From Mycobacterium sp. SM1 (GTDB taxonomy: Bacteria > Actinomycetota > Actinomycetes > Mycobacteriales > Mycobacteriaceae): 64,000 bases of DNA. The stretch spans positions 1,426,001-1,490,000 of the forward strand of contig NZ_JAFLNH010000001.1 of NCBI RefSeq assembly GCF_018361265.1, written 5' to 3'. Within the stretch, counting starts at the first letter, position 1, and each line of letters begins with the position of its first letter. Below are positions 46,328-55,024 of the stretch, one piece after another. A model generated the notes under the pieces. The model was not told the origin of the DNA. It saw only the letters and a program-made list of their open reading frames with translations, and did not search any database. A program made the translations under genes and the position numbers.

Positions 46328-48166
46328 TCATGAGTGTGAGGTCCACCACGCATACAGCTCATCGAGGGTCGGCTCCTGTGGGCCTGCGTAGATGACGCTG
46401 ACCAGTAACTCCGCATTATTGGTCCACGCTAATGTTGGGCGTTCTTGTTGGAATCCGCACACGAGCGTGCCGGCCGTCTCCTGGGGAGTGGCGTTATGGT
46501 GCCAGGGCCCTGGCGACTGTATGCCACCGGGACAGGCCACCACCGTGGTGGACCGGACGATCCCGTCGAACGCGACGCGGAGTGCGGCCAAATCCCGCAA
46601 CAGCGTGTAGGTCGCCGACGGTGGGCCCCCCGGGTCGGCGTTTGCCCCGCAAGACATCACGGCCAGCGCATCTTTTGGCGGAGCGATCGGTTTGCACGCG
46701 TCGGGCGGATAACCGGGGGGAAGGAGCCCAAACAGCCGGGCTTGGGATTCGGCCGCTGGTGGAGTGGATACCGGTGTAGTAAACGACGTGGTGGCGGTCG
46801 TGGTCGTGGACGTGATGGTCGGTGTGGACGCGGGGTGCGATGGCTCTCGCGACCAGATGATTAGGCCGACGAGCGCCGCCACGCCAGCCGCGGCGGCGCC
46901 CAGCAGCAGCCGTGGATGGCGTTTGCGGGGTGCAGCGGGACGGCGTAATGGTTTCGGTTGTGGGGCGCGGTACTGGCCCGGCCAGCCCCCACCGGGGGGA
47001 AACGGGGGGGCAGCTGGCGGTCCGCCGGTGGTTGGTTGGATCGGGCCACCGCCGCGCCCCCAGCCAGGGCTCACCGGCGGTCCACCGGCGACGGGTTGGA
47101 TCGGGCCACCGCCGCGCCCCCAGCCAGGGCCGACGGCCGACGGTGGTGCGGGACCGGGCACCGCCTCCGAACCGCCATGACCCGGATGGGACCTACCGGC
47201 TGGCGGCTGCGGCGCGCGGGGGCCAGGTGGTGCCGGGGGAATGGGAGCGGGCGAAGGTTCGACTTCCGTGTTGTGCAGGATGGATTCCTGACTGTGCTTG
47301 AGGATGTCGCCGGCCTGATCCTGGTCCCGCGTACTCAATGCCTGGTGAGCGGCCAGCGCCAGTTCGCCGGCGCTGGGGTAGCGGTCCTGAGGCTCCTTGG
47401 CCATGCCCCGCTCGATCACCGCGTCAAACGCGCCTGGGACCCCGGGCTGTAGCTCGCTGGGGTGCGGGATCGGTTGCATTAGGTGCGCCGTGATGAGCAT
47501 CCCCGCGCTGTCGGCGCGATATGGCGGCGATCCGGTCAAACATTCGTGGAGCACGCAGGCCAACGAATAAACATCGACGCTGGGGGTTACCTCATCGTTG
47601 GTGAACCGCTCCGGCGCGGTGTATTTCCAGGTACCCACGGCGCTTCCTGCCTGGGTCAGCCTGTCGTCGGTGGTGACATTGGCTATGCCGAAATCAACCA
47701 GGTAAGCGAAATCATCAGGGGTGATGAGGATGTTTTCCGGTTTGATATCGCGATGTATCACGCCCGCGGCGTGTGCCGCGTCTAATGCCGAAGCCACCTG
47801 GCGCACAATGGCCACCGCCCGGGGCGGCGTCAATGCCCCGGACTGTTTCAACAGCGTGGCCAGGTCGGTGCCCTCGATCAGCCGCATGTCCACATACAGC
47901 TGTCCATCTATTTCGCCGTAATCGTGGATAGGTACCACGTGTGGTTCCTGGAGCCGGCCGGCCGTGCGGGCTTCCCGTTGCAGCCGTTCGCGAAATACCG
48001 GATCCTGGCACAACGCGGCCGACAGCACCTTAAGCGCTACAACGCGTTCTTTCACGGTGTCCTCGGCCTCGTAAACCTCACCCATACCGCCACGGCCCAG
48101 CAGCCGTTTGAGGTAATAGCGGCCGAACTGTGACCCGACTCGTGAACCCTGCGAGGTGTCGCTCAT
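46328..48166 (-). CDS. Membrane Ser/Thr protein kinase (PknD/PknE/PknH type)
   Basis: Predicted 612 residues from ATG 48166. The N-terminal kinase domain has all the catalytic landmarks: GRGGMGEVYEA glycine loop, VVALKVL lysine, HRDIKPENIL catalytic loop, DFGIA and an APERF activation end. A Pro/Gly-rich linker holds two copies of GWGRGGGPIQP. One transmembrane helix (LLLGAAAAGVAALVGLIIW) and a Thr-rich stretch lead to an extracellular sensor-like domain with three Cys (YPPDACKP, MSCGAN, VVACPGG and LVCGF region). The ligand is unknown. Lying between ESX-1 and ESX-2, it could phosphorylate secretion components, but that is speculation. Confidence 0.9.
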   Translation of the reverse strand: MSDTSQGSRVGSQFGRYYLKRLLGRGGMGEVYEAEDTVKERVVALKVLSAALCQDPVFRERLQREARTAGRLQEPHVVPIHDYGEIDGQLYVDMRLIEGTDLATLLKQSGALTPPRAVAIVRQVASALDAAHAAGVIHRDIKPENILITPDDFAYLVDFGIANVTTDDRLTQAGSAVGTWKYTAPERFTNDEVTPSVDVYSLACVLHECLTGSPPYRADSAGMLITAHLMQPIPHPSELQPGVPGAFDAVIERGMAKEPQDRYPSAGELALAAHQALSTRDQDQAGDILKHSQESILHNTEVEPSPAPIPPAPPGPRAPQPPAGRSHPGHGGSEAVPGPAPPSAVGPGWGRGGGPIQPVAGGPPVSPGWGRGGGPIQPTTGGPPAAPPFPPGGGWPGQYRAPQPKPLRRPAAPRKRHPRLLLGAAAAGVAALVGLIIWSREPSHPASTPTITSTTTTATTSFTTPVSTPPAAESQARLFGLLPPGYPPDACKPIAPPKDALAVMSCGANADPGGPPSATYTLLRDLAALRVAFDGIVRSTTVVACPGGIQSPGPWHHNATPQETAGTLVCGFQQERPTLAWTNNAELLVSVIYAGPQEPTLDELYAWWTSHS

Positions 48167-48708
48167 GGCCGACTCATTCACTCACGACCCACTGGCAGCA
48201 GCATGACAAATCCACGACGCACCGCCGGCCCACCCGCCGGCCAACACCAGGGGTGTCAACTATGCCCATACATTTTCGGCACTCTGGTCACACGGTAACG
48301 GTAGCATCTGCCCAGCCAGCGGACTTGCCCTCAGCTGGAGTGCGCTTAGCACACGCTTGACCGCGGCGTTCATACACGGGTCTGGGCTGGGGTGCTGACG
48401 CGCTTGTGATCTTGCACTGCCAATCCGGCGCAAGCCACATCGCGCGGTAGCGGACGTAGTGCTGCTCCAGGCGTGCGGTTGGGCTTCGGCTCGCTCACAC
48501 TCAACCGCCGCGGACCATCATGCTCAGCTTCGTGCCGATCTGGACCTCGCGCAGTTTCCCAGGGATTGGGTTCCGGGACCGAACCTCGGGTTGGGTGGAG
48601 GCTGGCGATCGGTAAGCCGGGGCAAACTCACTCCGGTCGCGGATCGTCCTGATGACCGCTGCGAACGAAACGGCGCACCGCGAGCCCGGCCGACGTGGGT
48701 GGCGGAAC
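48167..48708. other. Intergenic region, no gene seen
   Basis: This 540-bp stretch lies upstream of the kinase gene and downstream of the membrane-anchored protein gene. It should contain the kinase promoter. The open frames present show no coherent codon bias or motif. Confidence 0.5.
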
Positions 48709-49692
48709 TCATATCGGGTCTCTGCGCCGGCGCCCGGGCCGAGGGCCACGTTCTGCGTCGAGACCATGATCTAAGCCGGGTTCGACGCGACTCGTCCGGA
48801 TATTGGGCGGCTGTTCGAGCCGTCTGGTGCGCAAGCGGTCCTGTATTTCCTGGGTCGCGCTTTTGATCCGGTCAATCTCGTGGCGGAAGTCCTCGGGCCG
48901 AGTCTCTTGGCTGGCGACGTGGAGGTAGGTCAACACGCTGCGCAGCAACTCCAGCTTCTGCTTCTCGCGGGTAGCCAAGTCATGCGTCGTCATCAGCTCG
49001 ATGCGTTGCACTGGCGGCAGGGTGGCCCAATCCAGGACGACGTTTGTCTTGATCGGCTTGTGGCGCCGGGCTTTGACCATGCGCCACCGGCCCTCTGGCG
49101 CGGGACGATCGTAATAGGTGACCACTCCGGTGAACCGCGAGGCGATCGCTCCGCCGAGTTGCTCACGATCGAGCGCGGAATCCCAGATCGTCCGCCATTC
49201 CTGCCCCGGTGCCAGTTCGGGGAGTTCATCAGGTAGCTGCAACTCGGTGATGTCGACAACACCCTCGTGAGCATTTTCGTATTCGGCGACAGTGGGTGGG
49301 TTGTTGAACTGGAACCGGACGCCGTACGCCGAGCGTTGACCGTAGTTTCTCACCACGAGCTCAATGACGTGCCAGTCCGCCGCATGCGGCTCCATGAACA
49401 TGGTGACTTTGGGGCGCGTCTCTTCGGACCTCAACCTGCGAATGCGGTTGAGATGACGCCGGACGTAGATCAGCGCCACCAGCGCAATGAATGCCATCGC
49501 CCACATGGCGATGCCCAGCCAAGCGGCGGACCCGAGACCAGTCAGGTTGTGCCAGCGGGTACCGCTCCACCCCACGTGATCCACCTTCCGCTCAGGTACC
49601 GCGGTCGTGCTGCCGTGGCGCATAAAACCACATAAAACATAAAGCAAACGGCTCACACCGAGGACAGCGCAGCTGTTGGCCAGCCGCATCAT
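48709..49692 (-). CDS. Membrane-anchored hypothetical protein
   Basis: Predicted up to 327 residues. One clear transmembrane helix (AWLGIAMWAMAFIALVALIYV near residues 57-77) is followed by a basic stretch and a soluble domain with a beta-rich look (WHVIELVVRNYGQRSAYGVRFQF), then helical, Arg/Glu-rich sequence that may form a coiled coil (RHEIDRIKSATQEIQDRLR). I recognise no family name. The start is uncertain: ATG 49692, 49689 and 49623 are all in frame and none has a strong ribosome site. Confidence 0.65.
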   Translation of the reverse strand: MMRLANSCAVLGVSRLLYVLCGFMRHGSTTAVPERKVDHVGWSGTRWHNLTGLGSAAWLGIAMWAMAFIALVALIYVRRHLNRIRRLRSEETRPKVTMFMEPHAADWHVIELVVRNYGQRSAYGVRFQFNNPPTVAEYENAHEGVVDITELQLPDELPELAPGQEWRTIWDSALDREQLGGAIASRFTGVVTYYDRPAPEGRWRMVKARRHKPIKTNVVLDWATLPPVQRIELMTTHDLATREKQKLELLRSVLTYLHVASQETRPEDFRHEIDRIKSATQEIQDRLRTRRLEQPPNIRTSRVEPGLDHGLDAERGPRPGRRRRDPI

Positions 49693-49987
49693 ACGTGCCC
49701 GCCGTGATGCCGTGGAATTGCGGAATCACCCAACTTAGCTAACTCTGCGGAGGGGAAGGCTCCGCGCTGGCGCCCGCTGGGCCGCGGATAAGCACCGCTA
49801 TCATCACTGCGCCCCCTCCCCGGGTGGCCCGGTAATTGCCGGGTGGCTTCGCCTTGCTCGGCCAGCGTTCGGCTGGATACTGGTCGCATGGTCGGAGCTG
49901 CTGCAGGTTGGATCTGTTCGGTGCTGCAGGTTGGATCGCGGAGTGCTTCACGCCCTCATAGCACCCAAACCCTAAGGTGGGCGGCCC

Positions 49988-51184
49988 ATGAGCGGGCGTG
50001 ATGACTTTTTACGCGACCGGCTGCCGTCCGGTCGGCCTGGGTTGCCTTCCACGCTCCCGTCTGGTGGGGACTCCAGAAATCCCCCAGCTGCGCCACCGCC
50101 GGCTTTTTTGGCACCGGGCCCGCACGCGGCTTCGCGTGTTTCGCCGCGGCCGCCGGCGGCTTTCGCTGCGCCGCGATCGACCGTTCGGCCTCCGCGGACT
50201 TCTTCGGCCGACATCGCCGTAGAGCCGCAAGTCACGTCCCTAACGCCGTGCCCCAGTCGGAGGGGGCGACGCCTCCTTAGGTTGGTCACCCTGGGACTTG
50301 TCAACCGTGGCCCGTCGGCCCGGGAACGCCGGGAAGCCGACCACCAAGCAGCCGTTCAAACTATCCTTCGCGGCACCTATAAGGTCGGGGTGCTCGGCAA
50401 AGGCGGCGTCGGGAAAACATCGATAGCCGCCAGCGTCGGATCGATCTTTGCCGAGCTACGCCGCCAGGACCGCGTGGTCGCGATCGACGCCGACCCCGCC
50501 TTCGGGCGGTTGGCCGACAGAGTCGATCCCCGAGCGAGTAGTTCTTATTGGGACCTCGCCGCCGACAAGAACTTGCAGTCCTTCGCCGACGTGAGAGCAC
50601 GGGTCGGCAACAACGCCGCTGGCCTATACGTGCTGGCCGGGGGGGCGGCAGCCGCTCCGCGCCGGATTCTCGACCCCGCCATCTACCGAGAGGCCGCGCG
50701 GCGGCTGGACCGCCATTTTACCATCTCCATCATCGACTGCGGCTCTTCGATGGACGCGCCGGTCACCCAGGAAGTGCTGCGAGACCTGGACGCGCTGATC
50801 GTGGTGTCCTCCCCCTGGGCGGATGGCGCGTCGACGGCTGCAAAGACCTTGGAGTGGCTTGCCGAACATGGCCGCATCGACCTGCTGCAGCGCACCGTGG
50901 TGGTGCTCAACGATTCTGACGGCCACGCCGACAAGCACACCCGTTCGCTGCTGGCACGTCAGTTCCTCGACCGGGGACAACCGGTGGTTGAGGTTCCTTT
51001 CGATCCGCATCTAAGGCCTGGCGGCGTCATCGACGTCAGCCGTGAGATGGCGCCTGCGACGCGGCGCAAGTTCCTGGAGATCGCCGCCACGGTCACGCGG
51101 TATTTCGCGTCCCGGTCGCCAACGATGCGGGCGGCTGAGGAGCGGGGCCAGCAGGTCCGGCCCGACGGTGCGCGTCCGGGGTGA
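49988..51184 (+). CDS. MinD/ParA-like P-loop ATPase, EspI-related
   Basis: Predicted 398 residues. A Pro-rich N-terminal 110 residues is followed by a MinD/ParA-like domain with Walker A LGKGGVGKTS, AIDADPAFGRLADR, IIDCGSSMD and VVLNDSDGHADKHT. The architecture matches EspI and the protein encoded at 59693-60721. The start ATG 49988 is in a CGGCCC-ATGAGC context with no strong ribosome site. Such proteins recur in ESX loci and are thought to be regulatory or assembly ATPases. It is the only plus-strand gene group between whiB6 and ESX-2. Confidence 0.85.
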   Translation: MSGRDDFLRDRLPSGRPGLPSTLPSGGDSRNPPAAPPPAFLAPGPHAASRVSPRPPAAFAAPRSTVRPPRTSSADIAVEPQVTSLTPCPSRRGRRLLRLVTLGLVNRGPSARERREADHQAAVQTILRGTYKVGVLGKGGVGKTSIAASVGSIFAELRRQDRVVAIDADPAFGRLADRVDPRASSSYWDLAADKNLQSFADVRARVGNNAAGLYVLAGGAAAAPRRILDPAIYREAARRLDRHFTISIIDCGSSMDAPVTQEVLRDLDALIVVSSPWADGASTAAKTLEWLAEHGRIDLLQRTVVVLNDSDGHADKHTRSLLARQFLDRGQPVVEVPFDPHLRPGGVIDVSREMAPATRRKFLEIAATVTRYFASRSPTMRAAEERGQQVRPDGARPG

Positions 51185-51910
51185 CGATATGCGGGCCCAC
51201 CCACCGTCTTGCCCCGTTTCAGCAACACGCTCTTTAAGGCCGCGCGTTTCGTGTCGGCGTTGCAGCGGATTCGCGATCCCGCGATGAGGCGTTGCTGGGC
51301 GGCAAAGCAAAAGAGCTGCCAGAGATACCTCGACTAACGTTCGATCGCGCCCTTTGCCACAGGCAAGATTCTTCCTGCTTTCGGCATCATTGGGCAGTTC
51401 TGTTAAGCATCCTTGCAGGCGGCCGGGATTTCATCCTCGGCAAGCCTGCTTGCGCCCTGGGGGCTCACCGTAGCCAGCCGCGCAATCGCTCCCGCACGCT
51501 CGGCGTCAACGCCGGGGTGCTTAGGCGGCCGCTTCGCTCATCGACTGGCTCAGCGCGGTGGCCATCCCAACGTGAGCGGCGTCGGTGTCGTGCACCTCGG
51601 TGGTGATCTCCGCACAGGTGACCACGCCTGGGCGCTGAGAGCGTCGACGTAATTGGCGACGACATCGACTGGGCTACTTCGAGTTTCGTCATGTCAAGGA
51701 TACCGTCAGCGGTTGGGCCGGACACCACCGTGCCAATGCGGGCCAGGGCGCGTATCCCGGCCTCGAGCGACCCTGGCCAGACCGATGTCGTCGATGGTGC
51801 CAGCTGGTAGCGTTCGAACGCGAATCGAGGGAACCCGGCGGATGGGACCAGGCGGATATTGCGGCCCGCCCGGCGGGCGTATTCGGGGTCGTGAGCAGTA
51901 CGATGCGGAA
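51185..51910. other. Gap with possible decayed minus-strand gene
   Basis: No intact gene is seen. On the minus strand between about 51720 and 51530, an ATG at 51690 starts coding-like codons (TKLEVAQSM). A frame change later leads to ITTEVHDTDAAHVGMATALSQ and a stop near 51524. This looks like a broken small gene, but I cannot identify it. Confidence 0.4.
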
Positions 51911-52825
51911 ATGCAAACTCCCCCGACGGGTTTTCCGCCGTCACCGGGCGGTTGGCCCCCCGACCAGCAGCCGGACAACCCTCGTCTCGGCGACCCGCCT
52001 GTCGGCGGCTACGCTCAGCAACCGCCCTATCCCGGCTACGGCGCGCCGCCCACACCCAGCCCGGTGCCGAGCGGATCCAGTTACATTAACCAACTCGGCT
52101 ACGGGCGCACGGGTTACGGCCAGCAACCGGGCTACGGTCAGCCCGCCTATCGTCCCGGCGGGTACGGCGCGCCGGGCGCCAGCCCTGATTCGAAGCAGAT
52201 CATCGCCTGGATAGCACTGGGCGTCGTCGCGCTACTCGGGCTGCTGGGTGCCATTTTGACGCTGACGCTGTGGACCAGCGTGAGCAGTGGCGTCAGCCAT
52301 GCTTCGGATACGTGTAGTCAGCTCGCCGGCCAGTACGCCGACCTGTGCAAGCAGGCCGTCAAAAGCAAAGCGCCGGGTGTTCCCGCCGCTCTGGTGATCT
52401 ACCTGATCCTGATCATCCTGGGCGGCCTCGTGACTGTCGGCGGTGCGATCAGCGTTTTCCTCAAGAAACTCGTCGGGAGCTTCCTGATCCTCGGCGGTGG
52501 TGCCGCCATGCTGTTGTTCGCGATCATCAGCGAAGCCCAGTACAGCGCCACCGGCCGGCTCACCTACGACCTGATCGCGGGGCTGGCCATCGCCGTCGCC
52601 GGCGGCCTGATGCTCACCTCGGCCGTCCGGGTGGCCCTCGGCCTGCCAACCGGGCCGGCCGGTGGACCCGGATCTGGTCCATGGCGCGGCGGTGGCCAGC
52701 CGTCATACGGCCAGCAGTACCTTAGCCAGCCGTCATACGGCCAGCAGTATCCCGGCCAATACGGCCCGCAGTACCCCGGCCAATACGGCCCGCCTGGTTT
52801 TGGCGGCGACGGGCCGCTCCGGTGA
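51911..52825 (+). CDS. Polytopic membrane protein with Pro/Gly/Tyr-rich ends
   Basis: Predicted 304 residues from ATG 51911. The N-terminal 95 residues are Pro, Gly, Tyr and Gln-rich with GYGQQPGYGQPAY-like repeats. About four transmembrane helices follow (IIAWIALGVVALLGLLGAILTL, ALVIYLILIILGGLVTVG, FLILGGGAAMLLFAII, LIAGLAIAVAGGLMLTSA). The first extramembrane loop has two Cys (DTCSQLAGQYADLCKQ), possibly a disulfide. The C-terminus repeats QPSYGQQY and PGQYGP. I recognise no specific family. It follows the ATPase gene on the same strand across a 726-bp gap. Confidence 0.75.
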   Translation: MQTPPTGFPPSPGGWPPDQQPDNPRLGDPPVGGYAQQPPYPGYGAPPTPSPVPSGSSYINQLGYGRTGYGQQPGYGQPAYRPGGYGAPGASPDSKQIIAWIALGVVALLGLLGAILTLTLWTSVSSGVSHASDTCSQLAGQYADLCKQAVKSKAPGVPAALVIYLILIILGGLVTVGGAISVFLKKLVGSFLILGGGAAMLLFAIISEAQYSATGRLTYDLIAGLAIAVAGGLMLTSAVRVALGLPTGPAGGPGSGPWRGGGQPSYGQQYLSQPSYGQQYPGQYGPQYPGQYGPPGFGGDGPLR

Positions 52826-53170
52826 TAGCAACCGGCAGCGGCGGGGAACCGCGTGGCCGCGCCCCGACCTTACGGCGCTGCTGCACGTTGTGAGCGTCCT
52901 TCTGGCGGTGCAAGAGTGCTCGGGCCCAGGTCGGCGTGACCGGGATCGGGACCGGACGAGCGGCCAGCGGCTACCGTATGACACGGCACCGCCGACTCTT
53001 TGGGGTCTCCTGACCGTCCCGGCGAGAACGCGGCAATAATCGGCGACGGGCAGGATCGAGGGTCGACCTGCGGTACGGTAGCCGCCAACGCCAACTACCG
53101 ATCTAGCGCTTAGCATGCGCGGGCCTCGCCCCAGGACCGCACACTCAAAACTTAAGCTTAACAGGGATCC
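52826..53170. other. Intergenic region, no gene seen
   Basis: This convergent space separates the membrane-protein gene (plus) and eccA2 (minus). No coherent coding pattern or strong terminator hairpin was seen. Confidence 0.5.
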
Positions 53171-55024
53171 TCAAAGCACCATCGGCACATGCTTTTCCGC
53201 ACACGCGTCGATCACCGCGTCGATAATGTCTTGTACGAGAATGGTCTGCAGATCCTCGACCGTTACCGAGCCCTGGTTGGTGCGGTGCTGGGCGGCAACC
53301 CTGGAATCACGAAGCCGCTCGGCACGCTCGACCACATTGCGGGCGAAGCGCCCGTTTTGCATGATGTCGATTCCGTGCCGCCCATCGGGACTCGCATAGG
53401 CTCGCAACATCGTGCACGCGACATTCAGCGCCTCGCGGGCGGCGGGTTCGATCACGGTTGCCCGGGGCTCGCCATAGCGGACCGCGATTTCCACCAGCTC
53501 GTCGGGCGTGTAGGACGCAAACCGCAGCTTGCGGTTGAACCGGCCCGCTAAACCTGGGTTGACAGTGAGGAATTCATCGACTTCCTTCTCGTATCCGGCT
53601 CCGATGAAGCAGAAGTCGAACCGGTGCACCTCGAGCGCGATCATCAGCTGGTTGACCGCCTCCATGCCGATCATGTCCGGCCGGCCGTCTTGGTGGCGCT
53701 CCACCAGGGAGTAAAACTCGTCCATGAAGAGGATGCGGCCCAGCGAACGATTGATCAGCTCATTGGTCTTCGGTCCCGACGCCCCGATGTGCTCGCCGCA
53801 GAAGTCGGCCCGTTTCACTTCGATGATCTCCGGGTGACGCACGATTCCCAACCCGGCAAAGATCTTTCCCAGGGCCTCCGCCGTTGTCGTCTTGCCGGTA
53901 CCGGGAGGCCCTACCAGCAGCATATGGTTGGTCTGATTGGTCACCGGCAGCCCGGCCGCCAGCCGCAGTGCCCGCACCTCGATTTGGTCTTCGAGTTCGG
54001 CAACGGCCCTTTTGACCTCGGCCAGCCCAACCTGGTTGTTGAGCAATGTACGGCCTTCTGCGAGAAGCTCTTTCCGTCGCTCTTTGTTTTCTTCCTCCCA
54101 GCGCTCGTCTTCGGATCGCTCCGTCGTGGCGTCCCATTTGTTGGTGCGGCTGTTGATGGTTTCCTCGTCGGTGATCACCAGCTGCAGTGCGGGGTCGGCA
54201 AGAGCCTGCTTGGCAGTTTCGATTAGCGCGCCATTGATCGTTGCCTTCGACAGCCAGATCTGCGCCTTGTCCTCCTGGCCGAGCTGGCGGTGCGCCATTC
54301 CTCGGATATAGGCCAGATCGGCTGCAATCAAAGGGAACTCATTAGGATCGATCGCGGTGACCACGGTGTCGGTTAGCTGGTGACGGCGTGACTCGGCCGG
54401 GCCGGTGTGCCCTACCCGCAGTTCGACCCGATCCGCCCAGTCAAGCGCTACGCGAGCCTGCCCGAGGTGGGCCGCCGCGTGGGCGGCCAGCGCGTTGGTG
54501 CCGGCGGTCACCGCGGACATGATGATGGCCTGGGGCGGCAGGATCGTCGCGGCAATTGAGATCACATCGGGCCATCGCTGGGTGGCGAACATCAAGTATG
54601 CTCGAACATACTGCTGCCACTGGTGGTTCTCCCAAGTGTCGAGCAGCGAGGCGTCGTTGAGCAACGCTTCGGCTTTCTCGTATTGACGGTCGTCGACGAG
54701 CGCGCTGGCCAACGCCAGGCCCGCGTGTGAGGCCTCGGTCACCGATATCGACAGATACGGCCCCGCTTTGATCGCCGCCGACAGGCGCGTGCCGAGCCGG
54801 TTGGTCTCGCGATGTAGGCGGGCGCCGTAGGCGTAAAGCTGCTGCAGCGTGGACAAGGTGTCGTCACCGGCGGCGATCCGGCCCAGCCACGCGTCGGCCA
54901 TCGATGGGTCGATCTCGGTCGCCTCCCGAAACAACGCCTGTGCGGCGGCGGTATCCGAGGTGAGCAACCTCATCGCCTGATCGAAACGCTTGCGTGCGGC
55001 GACGGTCGTCGTGCTGCTGGTCAT
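53171..55024 (-). CDS. eccA2: ESX-2 AAA+ ATPase EccA2
   Basis: Predicted 617 residues (Rv3884c is 619). The N-terminal TPR-like helical region is followed by a CbxX-type AAA+ domain with Walker A GPPGTGKTTT and Walker B LGRILFMDEFY. It is cytosolic and is assumed to act on ESX-2 substrates as EccA1 does for ESX-1. The start overlaps the eccE2 stop by 4 bp. It is the last gene of the leftward ESX-2 operon and keeps the same orientation relative to gltB as in M. tuberculosis. Confidence 0.95.
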   Translation of the reverse strand: MTSSTTTVAARKRFDQAMRLLTSDTAAAQALFREATEIDPSMADAWLGRIAAGDDTLSTLQQLYAYGARLHRETNRLGTRLSAAIKAGPYLSISVTEASHAGLALASALVDDRQYEKAEALLNDASLLDTWENHQWQQYVRAYLMFATQRWPDVISIAATILPPQAIIMSAVTAGTNALAAHAAAHLGQARVALDWADRVELRVGHTGPAESRRHQLTDTVVTAIDPNEFPLIAADLAYIRGMAHRQLGQEDKAQIWLSKATINGALIETAKQALADPALQLVITDEETINSRTNKWDATTERSEDERWEEENKERRKELLAEGRTLLNNQVGLAEVKRAVAELEDQIEVRALRLAAGLPVTNQTNHMLLVGPPGTGKTTTAEALGKIFAGLGIVRHPEIIEVKRADFCGEHIGASGPKTNELINRSLGRILFMDEFYSLVERHQDGRPDMIGMEAVNQLMIALEVHRFDFCFIGAGYEKEVDEFLTVNPGLAGRFNRKLRFASYTPDELVEIAVRYGEPRATVIEPAAREALNVACTMLRAYASPDGRHGIDIMQNGRFARNVVERAERLRDSRVAAQHRTNQGSVTVEDLQTILVQDIIDAVIDACAEKHVPMVL

